Positions 31,801 to 43,800 of a stretch of 64,000 nucleotides of DNA are shown here, in pieces; the stretch's first letter is position 1, and each line of letters begins with the position of its first letter. The DNA lies in the NCBI GenBank assembly GCA_008360975.2, contig CM039184.1:47811797-47875796 (forward strand), written 5' to 3'. The notes below the pieces were generated by a model, which was not told the origin of the DNA, searched no databases, and saw nothing but the letters and a program-made list of their open reading frames with translations. A program made the translations under genes and the position numbers. This stretch comes from Lichenostomus cassidix. Lineage: Eukaryota; Chordata; Aves; Passeriformes; Meliphagidae.

Positions 31801-34800
31801 CTTTCATGAAGTTGTAAGAACTTATCAAGTAATATCCCTATTACTATATTAAAAAAAACCAAAGAGACCCGTTTACATCAAACACAACTCCTTATGGTAC
31901 AAGTAACTGCCCTGCATAAAAGCACTTTGTTCAAAAAAGGAAGAGGACAGTAATTTTTATTTTTTAAAAAAATCCTATGATTCACATGAACAGTGTTTAA
32001 AAACAAAGTAAATCTATTAGCTGGAAGAGGCAGAAGAGCCCAAAACAGCTTCGAGAAATAATGTCAATTAAAATAAAACATAGCAAAAGTGTACTACAAC
32101 AACAACAACAACCAACCAACAAAAAAAAAGCACCAAGCCTCCCTCTGAAACTACAACTCCCACAGCTTGAAAGAAAACCCTTATCTTATCTGTTGTAATA
32201 TCAGAAACAATACGTTTCAGAAATGACACAAAACAGCAGATTAAAAGGAACAAGATGAAGCACAAACAAGAACTGGTCTTACTCCTACATATAGTTACCA
32301 AAATCATTATTTACTCAAAAAGCTTACGGATGACTAGGGTCAGGTGTCCTTGCAGACTGACTGATGCCCAAAGCTAGCAACGCCTATTTAAGACAAAAGG
32401 TTAAAAAAAATAAAAAGATATTAGAAACATTCTGTATCAACTAGAAAGACAAAGGCAGATGCAATTTGTTGACTGCATATATGCTTTGCTACTGATATTT
32501 TATTAGAGCTGGAATATAATCCTCACAATCTGTCATCTAAATCTACCACTCCCAAAATATTGTTAGTTATACCTACATACGTAATATATACACAGTTAGA
32601 TGGTATGTATCCATGATCGCTGTAAATTATAATTTTAGAACTGCAACTGGAAATGAACATTACATGCAATCACAAGTGTTGTTGCTGTGCTTCTGTGAGA
32701 AGGAATGAAGTTGCTCAGGGACAAAGCTATTTAAATAAATCCCTCTTTAAGAGAAATTATAAAGACTGTGGTGTAGTACAGTGATGACATAACATTTAAG
32801 GCAGTAACTTTACACTACAACTTTTCAGCATATTTTGAAGGAAGAAATAACCTCTTGCTATCTAAATTGCCTATCTGGGATATGTTTATTTAGGCACTTA
32901 TTGAGTTGTTGGTGCAGTAAGTTATAAATCTAGTCCTGAATTTTGCAAAGCACGTGTTTTGTTTTATGACTATAGATAACAATAGTAACAAGTATTAAAA
33001 TGCAGATTTCTCCTGTGTTTTTCCCTAAACCACACACTTGATTACTTGAAAAAAAACAAAACAAACCCCCCCACATTTCAGTGGAACATTCAGCTTTGAT
33101 ATTTAAAAAACAGAATAGCTCTTCAAAATATATAATACCACTATCAAACTCGGTTCACCTATACATTGAAACACTTGGCCAAGTGAAAAATCACACACTT
33201 CAAGGCTGGCCTCCCCATAAATTTAAGTATTATCAGTTGAATTAAGAGCACCCCTGTCTTCACTTTACATCTGGAACTGCTGAAAGATTGTGTAAAACCA
33301 TTGAGCAAAATATGAGTCCTCAACTCAGTCTTTCTGGATGGAGAAGCATACTAGGTGCAACTCAAGCAAATAGTTTGCTGAAACTATGTTAATACACTTT
33401 TCAAGATATTCAGTCTGCTTTAAGGTTGCATACATTCCTCAAATCTGGAGGAGCACGAGACAGTTGCATTTTACAAGTTACAAGCTACCCAAGGATTGAT
33501 CTTGCTGGAGCAGCAGGAGGGCTTTTTTTTCCAGTCCTTTAAAGGCTGGTTTTTTTTCCCCCCGAAGCCTTGCAATATCAAAAACTGCAACAAGATAGAT
33601 TCTTGCTATACTGGGAGAAGGGGAAATTTCAAGGTCTCACCAAGGTCTCATAACATATGCTTCAAGCATACAATAGAAAACAGTGGAAAAATCATTAATT
33701 TTATCCCTGCCAATTAATGTTACATGCCCAATCTGAGCCTGCCATTCCACTTCTCAAAGTAAACATGCTTCGTATGTGGCTACTTGTACTGTGAGAGGCT
33801 GAGAAGGTACTCCAGGAATAGAAAAAGAAAACAAGATGCTCAAATTCTCATCATTATTCTACCTAGAGATGAATAAGTAACAAAGTCTGGCATTGTATTA
33901 CAATAACTGACAGAAGCACCATTTCAAGTTAACATTTAACCAAAACATTAACCAAAATCATCTTAGTTTCAAGTCCACTCATGATCCGTGAAGTTCTTAC
34001 TGCAACCTTCCTCTTTCAACTTACTTCTAAAAAAACTTCAAAATCTACATTCTGACTTCTCATTTTTACATTATTACAAATTAAAAAGCAACCTATTTTT
34101 TAAATTTAACTGCAATACAACTACTGTATGTATCTGTCTTTATTCCAAGTTTTGTTACAAGCACTAACTTTAGCAGAATGGAAAAAAAATACTCACCTGG
34201 TTACATGTGTCTGCTAAAGAATGTATGGCTTCTGAAAACATACTTGCAGAACCCGTGTAAACCCAAGCAAGTAGCTTAAAGAAAAAATTCAACCCATTTC
34301 TGAAAACAAAGAGAAGAAATAACAGAATATTTGATGTTTAACATTTTCAGCAAAACCACAAGTGCTCTATAATCATGTATTACCTGCCAGAAAGTGGTAA
34401 ACCCAAATATCAATTTAATAATTAGAGAGCTGTGCAGACAGGTAACTCATACAGATTTTCTGCATGGTTACTGTGAAAAAGGCCCTTTCAGCTAAACTTG
34501 ATAAAGATATACCATTTAGTATTCCAGAATCAGCAACTTCTAAGCAGTCCCAAATAAGTTACATTTCCTGAAAACTACCATCACACTCACTACTCAGAAC
34601 AACTAATTTTCTACCAGTGAGACAACACAAGTCTTAACAACTTCCTTTTCTCTTTCTTCAGTCCTTTGCCTCCTACACATCCTCTCCCAATACTACAGTG
34701 CAAAGTTCCCTACTTCAGTATCAGTCTGAGTCATTCTCAGTAGGATACAAATGTTAAACAACAGACAGGAAGACAAGGCTGTCACTAGATTACACTGTAA

Positions 34801-37800
34801 AAATTATCTATGGAACTTCTCCATTAAGAAGTTCAGTGTGAATTGTGAAGAAATTTTTAAGGCTACAGGTTTACTGGAGTAAACAGCGTCTTATGTTGCA
34901 CAAAGGTAACTAATAGCACTAAAATCCAAGTCTACATTCTCACTTCAAACATTATCAGAATCAGTAGGTTAAATGCTACAATCATATTGCAAAGAAAATC
35001 AAAGAGAATTATAATATCCTCCTCTATCTCTTTTAATGAGTTTCATTTACTGGCAATTTTTTAAAGTATCAAAATTAATTGTTATAAGAAACTATTAACA
35101 ACATCTTGTAGTGGCATATTTTAACAACATATGCCAGAAATTATATTCAAGTTAGATGAAGCAAATCCAGCAGATTCTGAGATAGCAGCTGAAATGCTCT
35201 GATTTGGTTGCAAACAAAGTTACTTTTTACATCAGTGACCACCACTTCAGAAAGTGTTTCCTCTACTGTATTGAACTGAACTGACTAATTCAGCGACCTC
35301 ATTTCTACCTGCATGGACCTCAAAATAGGAAATCTTAACAGAACACAAACCAAAGCTGGGTAAAGTCTGAAATATTTATTGTAATGATTTGGACATCATG
35401 CCAAGAAATACCAAAAACAAACAAACAAAACCCAGGATTCACTAAGTAAAATTCAATGCAACTCTTTATAACTGTATTCCAAAGTCCACTTAGGAGGCAG
35501 ACGTTCACCAGCAAAATGAGGGAAAGAGTGCTGAAAAAGTACATATGTTCCTTCTTGTCAGAAAACATGTCAATTTTAGTGTAAAGTCTACGTTTAATTG
35601 GTAACTTTAAAATGTACTGATACATAAACAGAATCAGCATTTCTTTGAAAAAATTACACAAATGTAAAAGCAGATCCAAATCAAGGTTCCTAACTTAATA
35701 ATTTAAGCTACAATTAAAGGAAATTCAAATAAACCTATCCTGACTGAACAGTAAACTTGAATAAAGGGCATTAATACTTGCATTTACAGATCTATCATTC
35801 AAAATTTGTTTCAAAGATAAGCATCTCAAAACTCCAAGATGTATATGGGGAACAGGAAATACATGGAGTTGAGAAATATACAGAGGGAAGTGTACATCAT
35901 ACAATTGCCTGTTCTTTATACTCTACCTTACAGCATCAGATACTGGTTTAGATAGACCTGGTATGATTAACACAACCATCTCTGTCTAGGTACACGAAAT
36001 ATTTAGACTCTTAACAGTAAAAAAAAATAAATGTCAAAACTTAATAAAAATCAAACTAAAATATTCAGATCCATTATGAATCTATGGAAAAGAATCTTCT
36101 ATTCAGGCCCTAGATTGGAGAAATAAACACCCTTCATCACATCTACTTCCAAAGAAGTGGTAACATTTCTAACACCCTTCACCCCTAGTATTTTTTAAAA
36201 AATATTATGTACTATACAAACTTTGTACTGCTTAAAAAGTAAAGCATTGGTGTGACAATGAAATCACTCCAACAAAGCCAGACACTGAAGAATGTTTTCC
36301 TAATAACAGATCATTCCCTTTTTGATAAAAAATATTACCTTCCTGTATTTCTGTAGCAGAGCTTTAAAGTCTCCCTCACACAGAGAATTCTATTAACACA
36401 GAGTGTTCCAGTGCAGCTGGTCTATACCCTCACACACAGATCCAATGAACTCTGCTTTTGACTGAACCACACTTCATCCTCACTGGGGAAGCCTGAAGTT
36501 TGTTAAAAGTCTACCAAATAATTCTAACTAGGGAAGTTAAGACAGATTGATCCTTCTTGACACAAAGCCAAAAGCCATTAAAAAGATCAGGACCACAAAC
36601 AAAGGAGCATTGATGGTGGCCTTGACTTAAATCTCTGAAAAGTCATCAGATTATTTGAGTTCCAAGAGCAGCCTGAACTTCTGAAAAAGTTCAACAAAAA
36701 GATGACTGAGCAACACAACTGTCTCTACAAACTTCTCCTGGCCTGGCTGCCAGGCATTGACATATAAAAATACCCAATGATCAAAAGGCATTTATGAAGT
36801 GAAGAGAAGGCCATGTTTACAGCAATGCCCTATCTACAAAGCAGGAAGAAAGGTCTGTTTTCTCTGAATGAATGTAAGAAACAGAGGAGGCAGAAATGAC
36901 CACAGCACCCCCAGCCTTTTTTGTTTCATTAGAAATTACCATACTAAAAATTCTTACATGTCTTTAACTTCGAAGGCTCTGAAAAGTTACTAGTAGAATA
37001 CTCAGTAAAGAGGGAGGTTTTCAGTCAAATGAGCTTTGTATTTTTCATCCCCAAATAAAAGAATATAGTTTTGTAGAAGCTCAAAGAGTTACTTCCTGCT
37101 CAAAACATTTTTGTTTCCTGAGCCAAAAAAACGTATTTTCCTCTTTCTATTATGCTCATTTATATCAATAGCGTCTTAAAAAATAAATAGCTTTTACAAA
37201 ACAAAATGTATTGAAAAATTGGAAGGTTTCATGGCAAGCAAGTTTTAGACTTCATTTCCTCAGAGAAACTCAACACACTTCCTCCTATTTCATGCCAGAT
37301 AATCTCTGTGATCACTTGCTTTACATCAGGATCATTAACTTAACTTTGTTTCATTCAAAGTTGTAAAATATGTGAAAGGCAAAAAATTCCAAAAATATCC
37401 CCTTTTCAGTTAGAAAAGAAAATAATTCAATAACGGTATAAAGAGAAGAGTGAATTATTTTCTGTTGGTTATATGGAAGATGGTTAAAAATGCATGAAAA
37501 GCTTCCTCTCAAGAACGAGCAAGAGAAAAGCACAACTTTAAATACCTGTCTCTTCACAGCCTTCAAAATTTCAGTTTTCACATTAAGAAACTGTATCATC
37601 TGATCAACTCCAAAAAATGTGCTCTTCTCTCATCAGAGATATATTCAATACCTGATCTCTACGTATTGATGAATGTATTCACATAAACTCTCTCCTATCA
37701 ACAACAAACAGGTAACTCTATTCATTTCAGTTACAGACACAGGTATCTTTATCTTAAATACACACATGGTTACTATTTCCAAGATAATATAAATAAATTG

Positions 37801-40800
37801 CTTTATACTTGTATAAACATTATTTTTTGTTTACTTACATGCAAATAGCTACCATTACCACCTTCCCTGGTCCCTTGAAAAACATAGCTGCTGTACTGGA
37901 GCGTGGCTACATAAAGAGATAACAGGTTATTAAATAATTAATTCTTGACCTCATGAAACACCTACCATACAAATTATTAAATAAAAAACCTTGCACTGCC
38001 CTGTATTGCAAAAGTGAAGCTACAGTTCTTGAAGACAACTAATTCACCACTGAATTTTCAGCCAAAGTGCAGTTGGGTCTTACACATTTCTACAAAGGGA
38101 TGGCTATAAAAAAGATAAACATCCAGTGAAGTCTCCAGCAGAGGCCACTGCAGCCATAAGGTCCTGAGCCTGCTAAGGAATCATTCAATACACCCAAGCA
38201 CCTGGAGCTAGGCTATGTGCCTGCTTAAGCAAAGAGGAAGGGCTAGCAGTGCATAGACAAAAGCATGCATCTTCTGGGGTCTTTTTCCTTAAGAAACTTA
38301 CTCAGCCTTTTGTTACATTAACAAAATATTCACCACAGATATTAATAGGTTATACATGAAATCACAAGTAAAGCTGCAATTTTGATAAGAAGGCAATTGA
38401 AAAAACCCTCTTACATGGTCACAGTAGGAACCCATTCAAGCTGTCATCATAACACCTACTGCTACATCTGGTATATTAAAGTGCAAATAAACCTTTCAAT
38501 AATATTTATTTAGTTAAGCTTACGTAACCATTACAAATTTTCCTTCAAAAGGTGTCATAATACATTTCATGACACTTTTCTAGCCAAATACTTGAAAACA
38601 TCCATACCTTAGTATTTCCGAAGAACTCCTTGTATTCCCACAACAGCCTTTGGTTTCTAAACAGATCTGCAGTACAAAATTATTATCATGAATATGCACT
38701 AGTAACCAGTAGTTTCAGCAACTGAAGTCTACTTTTTTTATGCAGCAGCCAACTTCTAATAAGAGCTACATGATCTACCTATCTGTGAAAAAATTCCTCA
38801 CTTGGTACTGTTATCAGAAACACATATTGTTACATACTCATGCAAAATGACAAATACAATCTGTTATGATCCTATACCTTGTTACTATTTCTACTACTAA
38901 ATGATAATACACAGAGGGAAAAACTCAAAATACACTAGTCAACTTCAGGCATTTTATTTATATCCAAGAATTATTCTGCAGGTCAATAAAAATTTTGAAG
39001 CTCCTGACTGCACTCTAAGTACACTTACAGATACCTGAACAGATGCCTGCAGTTCTAGCCTTTTTCCTAGAAGTGTGTTCTAGTAGCACAGCTGTTTCAA
39101 AAAAACCTGACCTCTCATTTTAAGGTGCACAACTGTACTAAGTACCTTGAAGCAGTATTGCCTCTCCTGGGATTTTAACTGACTAGACAGATCCAAATAT
39201 ATTACCAACTACTGATTTGGCTGCACATGTTATTGGTAACACCAGCAAGGGTAACAAAAATAATGTTACACAAAAAAATATGATTTAGGGGTAGTTCTCC
39301 CCTTCTGAAACCCAAAGGCAAGCTGAATTCTTTCCAGAAATAAAAATTAATCAGTAACGGTGTGGTATAAACATCTGGATCAGTTTTAACTCTTTCCAAA
39401 ATTCTCAATTAGAAAAAATACAAATACGTTGAAAATACAAAATATCATCTAAAAATTGAAAGCCTCCCCAAAAGAGTATGACTATAGATCTCAACTGTGT
39501 GTTCTTGCTGTATCACAAAGATGATAAATTGCAAGATAGTAACAGACTGTATCTGCATAGCTAGTAACACGTTACTCTAGTTCCAAATTTTCATGTTTCA
39601 ATAAAATAACACTATCTAACAGATTTCTAACAATCATACTTTATTTTACATTTCAAGTTATTTGATAACTCTATACTCACTTTCTCTGTACTTGATCTCT
39701 GCCTCTTTACGTCGTTTCCGTTCTCTGGCAAGAGCCTCTGGACTACCCCAAACTTCAAGAGACCTGCATGAAGTAACAGTAACTTAACAATGTTTCTATT
39801 CATGCAACTATTTTTTCAAGCATAAAAACATACCCTCCAATTTTATATATGCAGTGTCATTATTACAATAATCAGAATATAAAAAGTGTTCAGATAAAAA
39901 ATGGAAAACATTACTACATTTTCACATTGCAAACCTGACTTTTAAAACTCTCTTCTCTCTCTCATATCATCCATTTTAAATGTTCTTACTTTGCCTCTAC
40001 ATCCGATCTCAGATACACGGTGAAAGTCTCAGTGTCATCATGGGGACTTCGTCGTTTAATTTTCCTCAGCTGGTCTAAATCACTACGGAAAGTGGACAAA
40101 GAGTTCAGTGCAAGAAAACATTCACAGTGTTCTAATTTGACTTTTACATCTGGGTGATGTTCCACAATTTTGATATTACTAATTTGCTGTACAAAAAAAG
40201 TGAAGGTGTTTACTTCAAACAGAAGAGACAGACAACACGAAGCAAGTGATCTCTAGGATGCTATTGAAAACCACTGCTTTTCACACCCAGAAGTCCAAAT
40301 CATGCCCTCATACTATGAAATACTACACACCGAAGACAAAGTATTCAAACACTAAATAATAAAACGTCCAGTGAATCATCTGTATGTAATTGATAATGTG
40401 CACATACGCTAAACAAGAGGGTTCATGAATTAGCACCTTCAAATGGAAATCTGAAGTCAAGTGACAAGAAAAGTTAAGAAATTTAAGCCCAAAACTTACA
40501 CTCTCAGCACAAGCTGCAAAAGGCTGAAGATAACAAAGCTACTTAGGCAAACAGATAAAATTTCCTGTGCTGAGCTACATATTAGGGCATCTACACCATG
40601 TTGTAAAAACCAGGGAGGAACAGAGGTGTCTCTCCCCCAACTAGACTTATGGTCTCATAAGTACAAATAAACTACTTTAAGAAGCAAGTACTGAAATATG
40701 CAAATTAAGTGCCAACTCCTAGTCCACTGCAAAACTATGTAAGCAAGAACTAACTTCAGCCACTTACAATTAGGTACACCACAAAAGCATTTAGAAAAAG

Positions 40801-43800
40801 TTGTTGTGCCAAATCACTCCACAATCACAATTACTTTTCATGCAAATATGAATAAACATTCAGAATTTAAATCTCAACGCAAACCCCTCATACCTGGATT
40901 TAAGACAAAACTCGTTTATTGCTCTGACTCCAGTGATGAAGTTATTTTGTGTGTATTTTGGTCCATACTCTCTTTTTTTAAGGACTGCTTTCACTTAAAA
41001 AAAGAAACAGATATACAAGTTAAGTCACTCACGGAGACTACAGCAGAAACCTCAAAAAGTAATTCAATCTAATGTCATATTGTGATATCTCTACGGGGAA
41101 ATCTGAAAAACAATGCTTGTCAGAGATACAGAAAATTGACAGTGAAGAGAAAGACATCTTCTTCATTGTGGAAATGAGTAAGAGCAGGATTATTTAGCCC
41201 CAAAAATGCTACTAACGAGGCTGTAGTTCAGGGTTCTAAAAGGCAGTTTAGAACTGTCAGCTAGTTCTCCAACTTTGATATGGCCATTTCTAAACCCTTG
41301 GTCTAGCAACTGAGATAGCAACAGACTCCACAGTTCCTATTTTTTCCAATAGTTAATCAATTCACCCTTCTGCAGATAAGACTCTTCCCCTTTGCAGAGC
41401 ATACAGAGTAACGAGACTGACTGCACACATAATTTTTCTCAACTATTACCTTCAAAATTAGTACTCTTAACATTGAGCATTTATAACAATAAAAAACATA
41501 CCTTTTTAATTTATAGTGTTTTTTATGTCTAGAAGATGTACTCTTATCACATCAGATTTTCATGCACAAGGAAAAGCATATCACACACATTCAGAAAAAT
41601 TATACATGGAATTTTAAATTTATGCCATTATTTCCTGCTTGTCTGTATGTACATAACTTCATCTAATTCTCAAATGTAAACCATTCTACACTCTCATTTA
41701 AAACATGCTTATTGGAAGACTAGTTACATTTTTGGAAGGCTATAACACAAATAACTAACATTGTAATGTAACTAACATTACAGATACAACTTAAAACAAA
41801 AAGTTCAAATTCTACCCATGAGACCTTAGAGCACACATCACATAAAGATGGAGTGAAATCAAGTCATGACAAATTAAAAATATGAAAGAAAGTTATACGC
41901 TTATTTTACCCACTCATGTTTTTAAACAATGTAACTGAAGACTAAAGCATCTATTTACTTGGATTGGGTTTGCATGGCAAGCTTTGGTAGCGGAGGGCTA
42001 CAGGGGTGGCTTCTGTGGGAAGCTGCCAGAAGCTTCCACTGTGCCTGGCAGATCAATGCCAGCGAGCTCCAAGAGGGACCCACCACTGGCCAGGGCTGAG
42101 TCCATCACTAACAGTGGTAGCACCTCTGGGATAACGTGTTTAACAAGCAGGGGAAAAAACCCTGTGCAATGGCAACTGCAGCCAGGAGAGAGGAGTGAGA
42201 ACACGTGAGACAAACAGCTCTGCAGACACCAAGGTCAGTGCAGAAGGAGGGGAGGAGGTGCTCCAGGCACCAGAGCAGAGATTCCCCTGCAGTCCATGGT
42301 GAGGCAGCTGTGCCCCTGATGGAGGACCAAACACTGGAGCAGATGGATGCCCAAAGGAGGCTGTGACCCCCTGGGAAGCCCACAGTGGAGCAGGCAGGAC
42401 TTGCGGACCCATGGAGGGAGGAGATCACGCTGGAACAGGTTTGCTGGCAGGATTTGTGACCCTGTAGGTCCAAACCGGAGCAGCCTGTTCCTGAAGTACA
42501 GCACCCCATGAAAGAGGGATCCACACTGGAGCAGTTCATGAAAAACTGCAGCACAAGGGAAGGACTCACACTGGAGAAGTACATGGAGGACTCTCTCCTG
42601 TGGAAGGACCCCATGCTGGAGCAGGGGAAGAGTTGTGAGTCCCTTCTCCAAGGAGGAAGAAGTGGCAGGTGCTCCTGCACCACTGGGGATGAGAAGGTAG
42701 AGAAAATCAGGAGAAAATTAAGCCTGGGAAGAAGTGAAGGGTTGGAGGAAGGTGTTTTAAGATTTAGTTTTTATTTCTCAGTACAGTAGTCTGATTTGAC
42801 TGGCAATAAAATAAACTGATTTTCCCCAAGTCCAATCTGTTTTGCCCGTGACAGTAATTGGTGAGTGATCTGTCCCTGTTCTTATCTTGACTCATGATCC
42901 TTTCATTACATTGTCTCTTCCCTATCCAGCTAAGGAGAGGAGTGATAGACCAGCTAGGGTGGACACCTGGTGTCCCATCAGTGTCAAGCCCACCACATTA
43001 CTACACACAAATGGGAATTTTACAGAACTCAGATTAGGTAGTTCATCTGGTCAAAATATATTTAGAAGCAACACTGATTAGATTAACTCAGTAATAAGAA
43101 ACAGAGGAAGACTTAGAACAAGGAACGGGGAAGATCAAGTATTTAGCTTAGCCACATTAAGTCTAAGAGGGTGAATGGACATGCCTGGAAACACGCAAGG
43201 AGGACAGACTGCAACAACACATGGAAAAAACAAATCAGTCTTTTCTGTATCTTAAATGAAAATTACAAACAAGCACAGAAGAGTGAGTAATTAGAAGGAA
43301 TGCTGGTATATTTGATTTTTTAGGAGTCATTTTCAAATAAACGGGTACTAAACAAAGCTGGCATACAAATGTGTTTTAAAATATTATTCACATGACTTGT
43401 CCACACAACTAAAGAGGAGCCAGTTTCCTTACATCTATTTTTTCTTTTTTACTATTAGCAAACAGCATTAAAGTTTCAATACACTAAAAATACACTTCGA
43501 TACACTTCGATACACTTCTTTACCTTTTACTTGGATTGGCTGTTTAGGTGAAGATTGCTTTTGACCTGCATTGGTTGTATCTTGTCCTGTGAAATAAAAT
43601 TAAAGCTCACTGTAAATGTGGAAGTACCTACTTTTCTTCATAGTAGAGTTTGACTGACACAACAAAATTAGAATATATCTTAATATTGCTTTGCACCCTG
43701 ACAATTAGAAAATGTATTTGCCAGATTTCCAACATTTAAACTTTTAAAAGACAGAAACAGAAAAAAAAATAATTAACAAAAGTAAACATTTAATACAACA

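Larger units (their letters stand above)
41955..43002 (+). mobile_element. Solo LTR of an endogenous retrovirus with 5-bp target-site duplication
   Basis: The LTR body runs from 41960 (TGGATTGGGTTTGCATGGC) to 42997 (AAGCCCACCACA), 1038 bp, with TG..CA ends. It is bounded by the exact direct repeat TTACT at 41955-41959 and 42998-43002. It carries overlapping AATAAA signals at 42805-42815, which set the + orientation. I recognise the sequence type as an LTR abundant in songbird genomes. Both flanks are unique intron sequence and no gag, pol or env lies next to it, so this is the product of LTR-LTR recombination. A 5-bp duplication is typical of ERVL-type integration, but the class is inferred. 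It is antisense to SLC30A9. Confidence 0.85.

Noticed and set aside
35335..35679. 114-codon - strand open frame in SLC30A9 intron 8
   Set aside because: It is not in phase with exons 8/9, lacks flanking splice sites and has no known counterpart in ZnT9.
40083..40187. 35-codon extension of SLC30A9 exon 5 as real coding sequence
   Set aside because: Exon 4 ends in phase 2, so joining to 40187 frameshifts and stops after 13 codons. The normal acceptor restores the conserved SSDL junction.
42108..42683. 191-codon antisense open frame and several overlapping frames
   Set aside because: They lie inside the solo LTR tandem array, whose 45-bp period keeps frames open on both strands. There is no start context or known domain, and they are antisense to the LTR.
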